From Acidimicrobiales bacterium (GTDB lineage: Bacteria; Actinomycetota; Acidimicrobiia; Acidimicrobiales; MedAcidi-G1): DNA of 64,000 nt. Where the stretch lies: positions 1-64,000 of the forward strand of contig JAQWTI010000005.1 in assembly GCA_029242745.1 (NCBI GenBank). Direction: 5' to 3'. Position 1 is the first letter of the stretch. Each line of letters opens with the position of its first letter. Position numbers and translations under genes: made by a program. The notes beneath the pieces were generated by a model that was given only the letters and a program-made list of their open reading frames with translations, did no database searches and had not been told where the DNA came from. Positions 17,049-27,388 of the stretch are shown one piece after another.

Positions 17049-19214
17049 TTATGACTTCAAAAGAAATGCCGACTCGTCGGCTCCCAGAAAAAGCCCGACC
17101 TCGTCAACTAGTTCAGCGTGGGTATCTAAACCTGAACCATCACTGACCAAACCAATAGCGACCTCACGAGCTGCCTCAACCCACTCACGGTCTCGACGGA
17201 GCGAAGCCAGCCGTAGGTCATTGCGGCCTTTCTGTCGCTCACCCATGATTGTGCCCTCACCTCGCAGATCCAAATCGACCTCTGCTAATTCAAATCCATC
17301 GGTGGTGCGAACCAGGGCCTTGAGCCGTTCCTCTGAGTCTGGAGTGGGTGCCTCCCCAACTAAGAAGCACTGGCTGGCATGAACTCCACGCCCAACCCGT
17401 CCACGGAGTTGGTGAAGTTGCGCTATACCAAACCTTGCAGCGTCGAGCACCACCATCACCGTCGCATTTGGAACGTCTACACCTACCTCAATGACTGTGG
17501 TAGCCACCAATACGTCAAGTGCCCCTGATCGGAAAAGTCGCATCGTCTCTTCTTTTTCAATCCGAGCAATCCGCCCGTGCAAAAGTCCAACTTTCAGATC
17601 CGAAAGCACTTCGGCAGATAACTCAGCAAACGCTTCCTCAGCAGAGCGCGCTTGGAGCGCTTCAGACTCGTCAATTAGAGGGCACACCACGTAAGCCTGA
17701 CGACCAGCGGCGACCTCGTTGAGCACCACTGGCCATACTTCCTCTTCTTCGGTTAACCACATCGTGACAATGGGAGTTCGCCCTGGTGGCATCTCGTCCA
17801 GCACCGACACGTCTAGATCGCCGTAAACGGTCATTGCCGCAGTTCGCGGAATGGGTGTGGCTGTCATCACCAACACGTCGGGAGCCTTGCCGTCCCGATT
17901 TTTTTCCCGCAGGGCTGCCCGTTGTTCGACACCGAACCGATGCTGCTCATCAATGACCACCACACCAAGAGAGCTAAACTCGACACCTTCCTGAATTAAG
18001 GCATGAGTTCCAATCACCACGTCAACTCCACCAGCAACTAATTCTGCAGCCATCCGGCGTCGTTCGGACGCCGTGGTCCGACTCGTCAAAAGGTCCACTT
18101 TGAGTGGGCGATAACCAAGAAGTGTTGCAGGATCAAGAACGGTCATCCCCTCCAGTAATCCGGCAACACCGAAATAATGCTGTTCAGCCAGCACCTCGGT
18201 GGGCGCCATAAAAGCGCCTTGGTGACCACCGCTCACGGCGGTAAGCAAAGCGGTGACTGCTACCACGGTCTTACCTGATCCCACATCTCCTTGGAGTAGA
18301 CGGTGCATAGGACGAGGTCGACTCAGGTCCGCGAAGATCTCGTCGATGACCCGTTGCTGGGCTCCTGTCAAATCAAAATCCAACCGGTCATGGAACTCGG
18401 CCACCAAATTGGCGCTCCCACTTGTGGGTCCGAGAGCGTGAGCAATGCCCACCAACGTCCGTTCCAATTCCACCTTTCGGCGCACTAGAGCCAACTGGAT
18501 GCGGAGCAACTCATCGAATACCAAACGGCGCCGAGCCTCAGCCATCTCAGCCATCGACTCGGGCCGGTGGATCGCCCGGTAGGCATCAGAGCGATCAATC
18601 AACCGAAAGCGATCACGCACCTCAGCGGGTATCGGGTCAGATAAACCCCGCACAGCCATGGTCCGCCGGAGAGCCTCACCTAAAGCAGCATCGACATCCC
18701 AACTATGGAGGCCGGCCGCTTCGGACTGTGGATAAACGGCGACAATCCGACCTGTCCGGTCACCAATCAAATCAACGACCGGACCCACCATCTGCAGAGA
18801 ACCCTGGTACTCGTCGGCCTTTCCAAACACCACGGCCTGCATACCTCCCACCAGTTGGCGTTCTCGCCAAGGCTGGTTAAAGAAAGAGAGGCGTAGCTTG
18901 CCCGTCTCATCAGATACATGAGCCTCGACGAGTGACCGCCCTTTACGGGTCCGCCGCGCGGTAACTCTGTCGACCCGAACAACAACCATTCCCTCTGTGC
19001 CGGGTTCGAGTTGAGCCACAGTGGCCTCGCGACTGCGGTCTAGGTATCGCCGCGGGTAGAAGCCGATCAGGTCTAAGACGGACTCGACACCTACGGCCGC
19101 AAGGGATTTTGCCTTAACTACACCCACGCCGTTCAGATCGGTAACGGGACGACCAGCTAACTCTCGAAGAGTGATACCTCGGTCGGCTACACCAGGAGAA
19201 TCGTCCACGGGCAA
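17049..19214 (-). CDS. recG: ATP-dependent DNA helicase RecG
   Basis: Branched-DNA helicase that regresses replication forks and processes Holliday junctions. The 721 residues show the N-terminal wedge/OB domain, Walker A LLQGDVGSGKTVVAV, DExH box VIDEQHRFGVEQRAAL, TATPIPRTAAMTVYGDL, and motif VI HQLRGRVGRGVHASQC. Size and motifs are complete. The first in-frame start is TTG at 19214; GTG at 19208 is an alternative. Only a few bases separate it from the DAK2/DegV-type gene upstream, so they are likely co-transcribed, as in many Gram-positives. Confidence 0.95.
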   Translation of the reverse strand: MPVDDSPGVADRGITLRELAGRPVTDLNGVGVVKAKSLAAVGVESVLDLIGFYPRRYLDRSREATVAQLEPGTEGMVVVRVDRVTARRTRKGRSLVEAHVSDETGKLRLSFFNQPWRERQLVGGMQAVVFGKADEYQGSLQMVGPVVDLIGDRTGRIVAVYPQSEAAGLHSWDVDAALGEALRRTMAVRGLSDPIPAEVRDRFRLIDRSDAYRAIHRPESMAEMAEARRRLVFDELLRIQLALVRRKVELERTLVGIAHALGPTSGSANLVAEFHDRLDFDLTGAQQRVIDEIFADLSRPRPMHRLLQGDVGSGKTVVAVTALLTAVSGGHQGAFMAPTEVLAEQHYFGVAGLLEGMTVLDPATLLGYRPLKVDLLTSRTTASERRRMAAELVAGGVDVVIGTHALIQEGVEFSSLGVVVIDEQHRFGVEQRAALREKNRDGKAPDVLVMTATPIPRTAAMTVYGDLDVSVLDEMPPGRTPIVTMWLTEEEEVWPVVLNEVAAGRQAYVVCPLIDESEALQARSAEEAFAELSAEVLSDLKVGLLHGRIARIEKEETMRLFRSGALDVLVATTVIEVGVDVPNATVMVVLDAARFGIAQLHQLRGRVGRGVHASQCFLVGEAPTPDSEERLKALVRTTDGFELAEVDLDLRGEGTIMGERQKGRNDLRLASLRRDREWVEAAREVAIGLVSDGSGLDTHAELVDEVGLFLGADESAFLLKS

Positions 19215-19220
19215 GGGGTG

Positions 19221-20879
19221 CTATTCAACACCTAGGTAGTAGGGGTAGAGCGGCTGGCCGCCATCATGAATTTCGACCTCAAGATCGGGATGGTGGGTGC
19301 CCAGCCAAGCAACGACGGCGGCTGTCGTCGACTCGTCCGCATCCTCGCCGGTGATAACCGTCACGATCTCGTTCTCTTCACCGACCAACAAAGACAACAA
19401 CTTTGTGATGGCATCGATCGCCGACTCGGCTACCACTCGAACTGTTCCGCCCATCAACCCGATGTGGTCTCCTGCGGCTATCGCACCTACATCGGTAGAC
19501 GAATCGCGCACCGCCACAGTGATCTCACCCGCTACCACGGTGCCGGCCGCTGCTGTCATCGACATGAGATTCTCATCTGCCGTCCCATGCGGGTCGTACT
19601 CCAACAGAGATGCAAAACCCTCGGTAATACCCTGGGTAGGTACCACCCGAACCGTCTTTTCGGTTTGGGCGTCGACCTGCTCAGCGACAGCAATGACGTT
19701 GCCATTGTTAGGTAACAGCACGACGTCATCAGCGGGCACCTCCTCGACTGCGGCGAGTAAATCTGCGGTAGATGGGTTCATCGACTGTCCACCGAGCACG
19801 ATCCGACGCACCCCGAGCGACCGGAAGATGTCACGGATACCAGGACCGGTAGCCACGGCCACTACGGCACACGCAACAGGCTCACCCACGTCGCCGTTGT
19901 CGGCCATGTGGTCCCGGACCCAGGCCTGCTCTTGAACCTCTTCGAACAGGTCAGTGACCCGGATTTGATGCGGGCGCCCGACGGCGATCCCAGCCTCGAT
20001 GGCTGCACCGATGTCGCTCGTATGGACGTGGCAATTCCAGACGCCATCGCCTCCTACCACGACAACTGAGTCGCCGAGAGCAGCCCAAGCCTCCTTGAAG
20101 CCTTCCACAGAGCCATCGGGGGCATCCAGGAAGCACATCACCTCATATCTGCTCCCTTGGTCGCCACCATCTTTGTGATCGTGGTGATCGGTACCAGACA
20201 AAACTGGCGAGTGGGCCTCGGTCGGCTCTGGAAGGGGGCGCCCATCAACAGTCGTCAAAACAGCGTCTAAGAGCAGCAGGAACCCACTACCCCCGGCGTC
20301 AACTACTCCAGCATCAGCTAAGACGGGGAGGAGCTCAGGAGTCCGGGCAAGGCTTTCACCACCAGCTGCCCGCGCTGTTTCAACAACGTTCAGCAGATCT
20401 GCCCCATCATTAGCAGCCAAAACAGCAGCCTCAGCCGCCTCGCGCACCACGGTCAGGATCGTGCCCTCCACGGGGGTCATAACCGCCCCGTAGGCCGCAG
20501 ACGCTGCGGCGGTCAAGCCATCTGCCATAAGTCGTCCATCGATTACCGTCTCTGCACCACCGGATGGGCCGTCATGGGAGAACGTGGCTGAAAGCCCCCG
20601 GAGCACCTGAGAAAGTATTACCCCTGAGTTGCCCCTAGCGCCCATCAATGAACCGTGGGCGATGGCCTTGGCCACAGCGACCATGTCTGCCGTGGCCCCA
20701 AGCGCCTCGAGGTCCTCGCAAACGGATTCGAGGGTCATCGTCATATTCGAGCCGGTATCGCCGTCCGGAACCGGGTAAACGTTCAATAGGTTCAGGTTGG
20801 GCCGATGGGCAACGAGAGCGTCGCGAAAGCTTCCCATGACGTCTCGTAGACCAGCGGCGTTCAAGGATGAGGCGATCAC
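19221..20879 (-). CDS. DAK2 domain fusion protein YloV (FakA-type fatty acid kinase ATP-binding protein)
   Basis: Two-part protein of 552 residues. The N-terminal DhaL/DAK2 domain has the ATP/Mg sites [15 protein letters not shown] (about 37-51) and [35 protein letters not shown] follows around 190. The C-terminal half (about 240-550) matches the YloV fusion domain with the glycine-rich [11 protein letters not shown]. In Firmicutes such proteins (FakA) phosphorylate fatty acids bound to FakB/DegV partners. No FakB gene is in this window. GTG start. The gene is divergent from rpmB, a conserved arrangement in which rpmB, this gene and recG sit together. Confidence 0.9.
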   Translation of the reverse strand: MIASSLNAAGLRDVMGSFRDALVAHRPNLNLLNVYPVPDGDTGSNMTMTLESVCEDLEALGATADMVAVAKAIAHGSLMGARGNSGVILSQVLRGLSATFSHDGPSGGAETVIDGRLMADGLTAAASAAYGAVMTPVEGTILTVVREAAEAAVLAANDGADLLNVVETARAAGGESLARTPELLPVLADAGVVDAGGSGFLLLLDAVLTTVDGRPLPEPTEAHSPVLSGTDHHDHKDGGDQGSRYEVMCFLDAPDGSVEGFKEAWAALGDSVVVVGGDGVWNCHVHTSDIGAAIEAGIAVGRPHQIRVTDLFEEVQEQAWVRDHMADNGDVGEPVACAVVAVATGPGIRDIFRSLGVRRIVLGGQSMNPSTADLLAAVEEVPADDVVLLPNNGNVIAVAEQVDAQTEKTVRVVPTQGITEGFASLLEYDPHGTADENLMSMTAAAGTVVAGEITVAVRDSSTDVGAIAAGDHIGLMGGTVRVVAESAIDAITKLLSLLVGEENEIVTVITGEDADESTTAAVVAWLGTHHPDLEVEIHDGGQPLYPYYLGVE

Positions 20880-21063
20880 GATAAATCAGCGTAGCCAGCG
20901 TGGCCCAGCTGCTCCGGGAGCACAGAGAGAAAAGGGGCACTATTCAACTACCTCATCGCTACCGATACGCCTCCACGGTTGTAGACCCCCCACCGGTCGC
21001 CGTAGCCTTAGGACGTTGTCGAGACTGGTACCAAACCGACCGGTCCCCTATCGAGGTGTTGTG

Positions 21064-21258
21064 ATGGCGTCCGTTTGTGAGATCTGCGGCAAGAAGCCCT
21101 GGTTCGGTAAATCCCTAAGCCACTCCCACCGGCGGACCAACCGTCGCTGGAATCCGAATATCCAGAGGGTGCGCGCCGTGGTTGGCAAGTCCACCAAACG
21201 CATGAATGTCTGTACCGGTTGCATCAAAGCCGGCAAGGTCGTCAAGGCCGTCAACTAA
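21064..21258 (+). CDS. rpmB: 50S ribosomal protein L28
   Basis: Large-subunit protein L28, 64 residues, starting [20 protein letters not shown] and containing [11 protein letters not shown]. It has CxxC pairs (CEIC, CTGC), so it is the zinc-binding form. ATG at 21064; an upstream in-frame GTG at 21061 adds one residue. It is divergent from the DAK2/DegV gene with a 184-base intergenic region that probably contains both promoters. Confidence 0.96.
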   Translation: MASVCEICGKKPWFGKSLSHSHRRTNRRWNPNIQRVRAVVGKSTKRMNVCTGCIKAGKVVKAVN

Positions 21259-21287
21259 GCCTGACCAAAGGTTCCAGGGAGTCACAC

Positions 21288-21512
21288 GTGCAAGGAGTAA
21301 TCAAGTCGTACGACCCTGGCACAGGAGATGGCGTACTCATTCGTGAGACCGACCTAGCCGAGTTTCAACTCGCCGACAGCGCCCTTGAAGGCTCCGTCTT
21401 CCGGATGCTCAGACAAGGGCAACGAGTCCTTTTCGTCCTTGACGGTGATCAGAGAGCCACTTCACTATCTCTTGGTTCTGAGGTCGACATGAGAACTCCC
21501 GACATCGGTTAA
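21288..21512 (+). CDS. Small cold-shock-domain-like protein
   Basis: A 74-residue product starting with GTG at 21288 that reads MQGVIKSYDPGTGDGVLIRE, resembling the first strands of a cold-shock/OB domain (GxIKxYDPxxGxGxI). RNP motifs typical of CspA (KGFGFI, VFVH) are not preserved, so RNA-binding activity cannot be claimed. It follows rpmB by 29 bases and may be co-transcribed. Codon use and placement fit a real gene. Confidence 0.65.
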   Translation: MQGVIKSYDPGTGDGVLIRETDLAEFQLADSALEGSVFRMLRQGQRVLFVLDGDQRATSLSLGSEVDMRTPDIG

Positions 21513-21644
21513 TACTCTTCAACACGGTGTATCCCTGACGGGTGTGAGAAACCAGTCGCATTGACCAGAGTCACACCTGCCGAAGCATGAAGTCGTTCCC
21601 CTCATGTGGCATGTTCTTTGTTGGCCAGTAAACAACAGGAACAC

Positions 21645-23459
21645 ATGTCGACAGCGAACGACTTCCCACCCACAAAGAACCAGACCCTCATCAAATGGGT
21701 TGAAGACTGGGCCCAGTTGCTCACTCCCAGCTCAGTTCACTGGTGTGCCGGTTCGGCTACTGAAGCCGACGACCTTTGCCACAATCTCGTCGAAGCAGGA
21801 ACCTTCCGTCGACTGAACGACGATCTGCGACCGAACTCATACTTGGCACTGTCGGACCCCGATGACGTGGCCAGGGTTGAGGATCGGACCTATATATCCA
21901 CAACCAGCCCAGCCGACGCGGGACCAACAAACAACTGGCGGGACCCATCGACGCTGAAGGCCGAGATGAGCGAGCTCTACCGGGGCTGCATGAGAGGTCG
22001 GACAATGTACGTGGTTCCGTTCTCCATGGGGCCGTTGGGTTCACCTATAGCCCACATCGGCGTGCAACTTACTGACTCGCCATACGTGGTGATTGGTATG
22101 CGCACTATGACCCGCATGGGTTCAGCAGTTCTGGATGCTCTGGGCGACGACGACTTCGTGCCATGTGTGCACTCTGTCGGAGCCCCACTCGAGGTCGGTG
22201 AGGTTGACGTGGCATGGCCCTGCGACGCAAACAACAAGTACATCTCACACTTCCCCGAGACTAAGGAGATCTGGTCGTACGGATCGGGATACGGAGGCAA
22301 CGCCCTCCTTGGCAAGAAGTGTTTCGCCCTGCGCATCGCCTCAACCATGGCCCGTGACGACGGCTGGCTAGCCGAGCACATGCTCATCTTGGGGGTCACA
22401 TCACCTGACGGCGAGAAAACGTACGTCGCCGCGGCCTTTCCTTCGGCATGCGGTAAAACCAACATGGCCATGCTGGTGCCGACCATCCCAGGCTGGACAG
22501 TTGAAACCATCGGCGACGACATCGCCTGGATGAAATTTGGTGACGATGGTCGGCTCTACGCCATTAATCCGGAAGCTGGCTTCTTCGGCGTCGCACCGGG
22601 AACGTCAAATACCACTAATGCCAACGCCATGGCAACGCTTTGGGGCAACTCGGTCTTCACCAACGTAGCTCTAACCCCCGACGGTGACGTCTGGTGGGAA
22701 AAAATGACTGACGAGCCGCCAGAGGAACTAACCGACTGGCGGGGTCAGCCTTGGACGCCCGACTCTGGCGGACTAGCAGCGCACCCCAACGCACGGTTCA
22801 CCACCCCTGCCTCACAGTGCCCATCAATCGCCCCCGAGTGGGACGATCCGGCAGGCGTCCCAATCTCAGCCATCTTGTTCGGCGGCCGCCGGGCAACCAA
22901 CGTACCTCTAGTTACTGAGGCTCGAGACTGGGAACATGGAGTGTTTCTGGGGTCGATCATGAGCTCTGAGAAGACTGCGGCGGCGGCCGGAGCCGTCGGC
23001 CAAGTCCGGTTTGACCCTTTCGCAATGCTTCCGTTCATGGGCTACAACATCGGCGACTACTTCGCCCATTGGTTGTCGCTCGGTGATCGCGCCAATTCTT
23101 CTCTCCTCCCAAAACTCTTCTGGGTGAACTGGTTCCGCAAGGGAGAAGACGGAAGTTTTCTCTGGCCGGGGTTCGGCGAGAACAGCCGAGTACTTGAATG
23201 GATTGTGGGTCGAATTTCAGGTCGAGGCGATGCCCTAGACACCCCGATAGGTCTAACACCAGGACTGAAAGCCATCGACCGAACCGGTCTAGATCTAGAC
23301 GACTCTGCGATGGCTGAACTCTTAGCGGTTGACCCCTCCTCGTGGAAACACGAGGTGGACCTCATCGACGAGCACTACTCGATGATTGGTGACCGCCTTC
23401 CAAAACGCCTCCAAACCGAGTTGGACGACCTCCGTAGCCGGCTAGATGCTGCCCAGTAA
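21645..23459 (+). CDS. pckG: Phosphoenolpyruvate carboxykinase (GTP)
   Basis: Converts oxaloacetate + GTP to PEP + CO2 in gluconeogenesis. The 604-residue product has the GTP-class signature [15 protein letters not shown] (P-loop with the reactive Cys), [39 protein letters not shown], and [27 protein letters not shown]. The ATG at 21645 with AGGA 4-7 bases upstream is preferred to an ATG at 21606 that would add 13 unrelated residues. GTP-type enzymes are usual in actinobacteria. No partner gene is adjacent. Confidence 0.96.
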   Translation: MSTANDFPPTKNQTLIKWVEDWAQLLTPSSVHWCAGSATEADDLCHNLVEAGTFRRLNDDLRPNSYLALSDPDDVARVEDRTYISTTSPADAGPTNNWRDPSTLKAEMSELYRGCMRGRTMYVVPFSMGPLGSPIAHIGVQLTDSPYVVIGMRTMTRMGSAVLDALGDDDFVPCVHSVGAPLEVGEVDVAWPCDANNKYISHFPETKEIWSYGSGYGGNALLGKKCFALRIASTMARDDGWLAEHMLILGVTSPDGEKTYVAAAFPSACGKTNMAMLVPTIPGWTVETIGDDIAWMKFGDDGRLYAINPEAGFFGVAPGTSNTTNANAMATLWGNSVFTNVALTPDGDVWWEKMTDEPPEELTDWRGQPWTPDSGGLAAHPNARFTTPASQCPSIAPEWDDPAGVPISAILFGGRRATNVPLVTEARDWEHGVFLGSIMSSEKTAAAAGAVGQVRFDPFAMLPFMGYNIGDYFAHWLSLGDRANSSLLPKLFWVNWFRKGEDGSFLWPGFGENSRVLEWIVGRISGRGDALDTPIGLTPGLKAIDRTGLDLDDSAMAELLAVDPSSWKHEVDLIDEHYSMIGDRLPKRLQTELDDLRSRLDAAQ

Positions 23460-23481
23460 CGGGCCATAGTTGGAAATGTGG

Positions 23482-23898
23482 TCAGACAGAAACGAGCATT
23501 GCTCGGATGCCCATCCCCATAAGGAAAATACCAGTACATCCGTAAAGCACATACCGGTGCAACCACAGAGACGGTCGATAACTATAGACAATGCCCACCA
23601 CAGCGAACGCCACGAAACCGTAAAACAGGTGGAACTGTGGAGGGTCAATGTCCTGGCTGACTACAAGACCCACACCTACGGTTACTTGGAGAACAATTGT
23701 TGCCTGGGCCAGAGCGGTGAACCACCACAGAGCCCCCCTGCGGAGAGCAGTTACGCGATGAGCAGCAAGGGCCCATACACCAACTAGGCCGTTGCCAACC
23801 ACCATGACCCAAGCCAGCCCCTGGTGAAGGTTCTGGAGCGAAGCAAACACGACAAAAGCGCTCACCGAATCATCTTTTGGTGCAGACCATAAGAGCAA
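23482..23898 (-). CDS. Four-helix integral membrane protein, unknown function
   Basis: A 138-residue hydrophobic protein with four predicted transmembrane helices (roughly residues 25-47, 57-78, 90-107, 116-136). A His near helix 1 (LQNLHQGLAW), a HRVTALRR loop and a HLFYGF segment in helix 3 are visible; the His residues are suggestive of cofactor or metal contact but nothing establishes it. It lies directly downstream of the PIG-L-type gene on the minus strand with a 3-base gap, so it may share its transcript. I do not recognise the family. Confidence 0.7.
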   Translation of the reverse strand: MLLWSAPKDDSVSAFVVFASLQNLHQGLAWVMVVGNGLVGVWALAAHRVTALRRGALWWFTALAQATIVLQVTVGVGLVVSQDIDPPQFHLFYGFVAFAVVGIVYSYRPSLWLHRYVLYGCTGIFLMGMGIRAMLVSV

Positions 23899-23901
23899 CC
23901 A

Positions 23902-24759
23902 TCAGTCCAGCAACAGGCTGTGACTTTGGGGCTGCCCTTCGTTTATGCAGGCTGGGTTGACGAACCATTCACGCCCGAAGGCCATGGCAAACGCTGCGTC
24001 GGGCATGGCCAAGAAGAAGGAGTCTTCAGCGATCTGGCTTGCATGAGCACGGATTGCCGCCCGTTTGCGATCCAAGACCGCCATTACGTCAATGCCGTGA
24101 GTAATCTCTGCGTCCGGTAAGCCAAAGGAATCTGACTCAGCCCGCTCGCGGCGCATTTCCAGAAGAGCCTGGTCAGACCACGTTTCCTGTCCGGCAGCTA
24201 TGGCCGCTTCGACCTCGGCCATCGCGACATCAACCGATGCCCGAATGATGTCACGGTTCATGGTCACCCACCGGACACGAACCGGAGAATGACCAACATC
24301 AACCCGGTGGACGGCCCAGTGGGTCCCTACCCGATGAACTTGGATGTGGTCAGGGTGTCCATATCCACCGTACGGGTCATAGATCACAAGCAGATCAACA
24401 TCCTCATCAACTAGGACCTCATCCAACCGTGCAGCCGCTGATTCCACCGTGGCTTGCCAGAAGCATTCGGAATGGCCGTTAGCTGGGTCATCCGCCATGC
24501 CGCTATCCCGGTAGTCCAAAAATGCCACCCGTTCAACACCTAGAATGGAAGCCGCCTCATTAACTTCGGCCGTACGGCGGTCCCCTAGCGCCTCGCCGTC
24601 GGCTAGAACCCCAGGAACTGGCACACCCTCCTCGCCTCGGGTCGCCACCACGAGGACGACCCGGTGGCCCTCATCAGCCATCCGAGCCATTGTCCCGGCC
24701 GACGCCAGCGATTCGTCGTCAGGGTGTGCGTGAAAGAAAACGATGGTCGACACGGTCAA
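23902..24759 (-). CDS. PIG-L family deacetylase (mycothiol-conjugate-amidase type)
   Basis: Zinc-dependent N-deacetylase/amidase of the LmbE/PIG-L family, 285 residues. Metal motifs are HAHPDDESLA at the N-terminus and GYGHPDHIQVHRVG around residue 135. Such proteins in actinobacteria include MshB (mycothiol synthesis) and Mca (mycothiol S-conjugate amidase); length and the FGLPDAEITHGIDV segment favour an Mca-like protein. Start may be TTG 24759, four bases after AGGAG, or GTG 24753. Neighbours: a membrane protein downstream and a CoA racemase/transferase upstream, all minus strand. Confidence 0.85.
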   Translation of the reverse strand: MTVSTIVFFHAHPDDESLASAGTMARMADEGHRVVLVVATRGEEGVPVPGVLADGEALGDRRTAEVNEAASILGVERVAFLDYRDSGMADDPANGHSECFWQATVESAAARLDEVLVDEDVDLLVIYDPYGGYGHPDHIQVHRVGTHWAVHRVDVGHSPVRVRWVTMNRDIIRASVDVAMAEVEAAIAAGQETWSDQALLEMRRERAESDSFGLPDAEITHGIDVMAVLDRKRAAIRAHASQIAEDSFFLAMPDAAFAMAFGREWFVNPACINEGQPQSHSLLLD

Positions 24760-24774
24760 TGATCTCCTAGTTGG

Positions 24775-25917
24775 TCAAGCAACGGCGCCTGAGGCCTGCA
24801 AGGCGGCCACCTCGCCAGCACTCAGACCCAGTTCGCCTAGCAATTCTTCGGTGTGCTGACCCTCATGCGGTGGTGGGCGACCAATCGCACCGGGCGTTCC
24901 GCTGAGACGCGGAGCGGGGCCTGGCTGCACGATGCCTCCCGATTCCACAAAAGTACCTCGAGCCACATGGTGAGGATGCACGACAGCCTCAGACACCTTC
25001 AGCACCGGGGCGTAGCAAACATTGCTGCCTTCCAGAATGGCATTCCACTCGTCACGACTCCGAGTAGCCACTACAGCAGCCACTTTCATTTTCAGTTCGG
25101 GCCAACGTGACTGGTTGTGCTGCTCGGCGAAGTCATCGGGATCAAGCTCCAACTTTTGTACTAGTTCTGCGTAGAACTGTGGTTCGATTGACCCGATGGA
25201 AATGTATTCGCCATCAGAGCACTTATAGACGTCGTAGAAGTGAGCCCCAGTATCCAGCATGTTCTCCCCTCGATTTTCTGTCGAGAAGCCCGTGTGCAGC
25301 ATCCCGTAGAAGAAACTCATCAAGCTGGCGGCTCCGTCCACCATGGCGGCATCTACCACCTGCCCCTTGCCAGTTGAACGGGCCGACAAAAGGGCACACA
25401 CAATGCCGAAGGCTAGGTACATGCCACCGCCACCGAAGTCACCCACTAAGTTGAGCGGTGGTACGGGTCCTGAGTCATTTCGCCCCATATGAGCCAACGC
25501 TCCGGCTAGAGCGATGTAGTTGATGTCGTGTCCAGCAGTTTGGGCGTACGGCCCGTCTTGGCCCCAACCGGTCATCCTTCCGTACACGATGGCAGGATTA
25601 CCGGCTAAACAAACATCAGGGCCGAGACCGAGACGTTCAGCCACCCCGGGACGAAATCCTTCAAATATCACATCGGCGCCAGCCACCATTCGTAATACCA
25701 ACTTGCGCCCTTCATCAGATTTAAGGTCGATTCCAATACTGCGCCGTCCTCGGGCGTTTACGTTGGCCGGTGGCTTAGATGGATCACCACCGCGCACCGA
25801 TTCAACTCGATCAATGCGGACGACATCCGCCCCCATGTCAGCCAACATCATCCCGCAGAACGGACCTGGCCCAATACCGGCTAGTTCGACAACTCGGACG
25901 CCCTCTAGTGCTCCCAT
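24775..25917 (-). CDS. CaiB/BaiF family CoA transferase or alpha-methylacyl-CoA racemase
   Basis: Family III CoA-transferase fold, 380 residues, most similar in pattern to alpha-methylacyl-CoA racemase (Amacr/Mcr): MGALEGVRVVELAGIGPGPFCGM, VDAAMVDGA, and C-terminal EELLGELGLS. The racemase catalytic pair is visible as the His in GHDINYIALAGAL and the Asp in NLVGDFGGGGMY. The start is ATG 25917 with AGGAGG 8 bases upstream; an upstream ATG in frame lacks this. It would act on branched 2-methylacyl-CoA esters in fatty acid or sterol side-chain degradation (family knowledge). Confidence 0.9.
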   Translation of the reverse strand: MGALEGVRVVELAGIGPGPFCGMMLADMGADVVRIDRVESVRGGDPSKPPANVNARGRRSIGIDLKSDEGRKLVLRMVAGADVIFEGFRPGVAERLGLGPDVCLAGNPAIVYGRMTGWGQDGPYAQTAGHDINYIALAGALAHMGRNDSGPVPPLNLVGDFGGGGMYLAFGIVCALLSARSTGKGQVVDAAMVDGAASLMSFFYGMLHTGFSTENRGENMLDTGAHFYDVYKCSDGEYISIGSIEPQFYAELVQKLELDPDDFAEQHNQSRWPELKMKVAAVVATRSRDEWNAILEGSNVCYAPVLKVSEAVVHPHHVARGTFVESGGIVQPGPAPRLSGTPGAIGRPPPHEGQHTEELLGELGLSAGEVAALQASGAVA

Positions 25918-25956
25918 GATGTCCTCCTGTATTCCCATTTGTTTCACATTGTGGTT

Positions 25957-26880
25957 TCAGGTCGTTGCAACAACAGGCCCACCGTTCAAATCGACAGCAT
26001 GGCAGTGTCCAACGATGGCCGGGACCAGCACCGGCCATGCACCCGGCGCCATGTCATGACCCCACCCCTCCAGCAGCACGAACTCTGCCCCGGGGACAAC
26101 CACTGCGGTGCGCTCTCCTGCTGAGGCTGTGATGAGGGTATCGACTGAGCCGTGAACCACTCGGGTGGGAACTTCGATGGTAGCCAACAAGGCCTCCCGG
26201 TTACCGAGCGAAGTAGCGGCGGCCCACTGCCGTTCAAAGGCATGCCGAGGTTGGATTGACCGTTTCCTATAGCCGGCAAATACAGTCCGGGCATGCTCGT
26301 CATCGTGCCAAATACTTGCCCACAGACGACGATCTGCCAACTCCTTCTCGACTGCTTCAACGGGATCGGTAGGTGATGCAGCGAGCATCGCGGCAACTAC
26401 TGCCCCGTCAGGCCGACCAAACTCAGGATTTCCTGTCGAAGATCCCATCGACACGAGACTCCGACACCGATTGGGATGTGCAACGGCGAATGTCTGAGCA
26501 ACCATCCCGCCGAGTGAGAATCCGACCACATGAGCATCAGCAATTTCTAGGTGGTCCAACAGATCGACAGCATCAGTCGCCATATCAAACAGGTCATAGG
26601 GCCTGCCCCCCGGCGGGCCAGCGAGACCGAAGATTGTCGATAGGCCACTGTCCCGATGGTCATAACGAATGATGTGAAACCCCTCATCAGCAAGCAGCCG
26701 ACATAGGCCTTCCTCCCAAACCAACAACTGGCTGCCCAGGCCGTGCATCAGAAGAACAGTCGGATCCGTAGAGTCCCCGAAAGACTCGTGGAAGATCTGC
26801 ATACCAGAAGGAAGGTCAGCGACAGGCACGGCCCTATTGTCGGATCTAGGCGACCGCCGGTCTAACCGGGCAACTCGCAC
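25957..26880 (-). CDS. Alpha/beta hydrolase
   Basis: Alpha/beta-hydrolase-fold enzyme, up to 307 residues. Oxyanion-hole motif LLMHGLGSQ, nucleophile elbow VVGFSLGGMV (Ser) and C-terminal catalytic His in LEGWGHDMAPG are all present. Substrate unknown; DHRDSGLST and the overall pattern resemble the haloperoxidase/esterase-like subgroup. The first start is GTG 26880, but the N-terminal 17 residues are Arg-rich and untypical; GTG 26829 would give a more usual N-terminus. It ends 39 bases before the CaiB-family gene and may form an operon with it. Confidence 0.86.
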   Translation of the reverse strand: MRVARLDRRSPRSDNRAVPVADLPSGMQIFHESFGDSTDPTVLLMHGLGSQLLVWEEGLCRLLADEGFHIIRYDHRDSGLSTIFGLAGPPGGRPYDLFDMATDAVDLLDHLEIADAHVVGFSLGGMVAQTFAVAHPNRCRSLVSMGSSTGNPEFGRPDGAVVAAMLAASPTDPVEAVEKELADRRLWASIWHDDEHARTVFAGYRKRSIQPRHAFERQWAAATSLGNREALLATIEVPTRVVHGSVDTLITASAGERTAVVVPGAEFVLLEGWGHDMAPGAWPVLVPAIVGHCHAVDLNGGPVVATT

Positions 26881-26893
26881 TACCGTCCTCTAG

Positions 26894-27388
26894 GTGAGCA
26901 AAAATAAACCAACCCCCCGCAGCCAATCAATCGTCCGGGACCGCCTGTTCAACGAACTCCAAACTTTGACGTTGTACGACCTGCTTCAGCTCCGGGTTGA
27001 AGTGTTCGTGGTTGAGCAAGCATGTGCCTACCCCGAACTAGACGGCCGAGACGTTGAAGCAGGCACCCGCCACGTGTGGCTAGACGGCACCGATGGGCGA
27101 CCAGCAGCAACGCTGAGGGTGCTCGTTGAGCCGGATGGAACCCACCGTGTGGGGCGGGTCGCTACACGTCCAAGCGCCAGAAGAAATGGCCTAGCCGGTG
27201 TGCTCCTCACACATGTCCACGGCACCACAAATGGTCGCATAGTGCTTGATGCCCAGACGTACCTAGTCCCTTGGTATACCGAACTCGGTTACCAGCCGAC
27301 AGGCAAGGAGTTCATGGAAGACGGCATCGCACACGTTCCTTTGGCTCGCAACCAACAAACCCACCCCAGGGCTGACCATCAGGCATAG
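26894..27388 (+). CDS. ElaA-type GNAT acetyltransferase
   Basis: A 164-residue GNAT protein of the ElaA subfamily, recognised by LTLYDLLQLRVEVFVVEQACAY followed by ELDGRD. The acetyl-CoA loop reads GRVATRPSARRNGLAGVLLTH, and the C-terminal VPWYTELGYQPTGKEFMEDGI is typical. Substrate is unknown. Start is GTG. The 3' end overlaps that of the convergent zinc-peptidase-like gene by 10 bases. Confidence 0.88.
   Translation: MSKNKPTPRSQSIVRDRLFNELQTLTLYDLLQLRVEVFVVEQACAYPELDGRDVEAGTRHVWLDGTDGRPAATLRVLVEPDGTHRVGRVATRPSARRNGLAGVLLTHVHGTTNGRIVLDAQTYLVPWYTELGYQPTGKEFMEDGIAHVPLARNQQTHPRADHQA

Noticed and set aside
21541-21577. Inverted repeat ggtgtga/tcacacc before pckG as a riboswitch or operator
   Set aside because: The arms are 7 bases with a 23-base spacing and no supporting motif; chance is likely.
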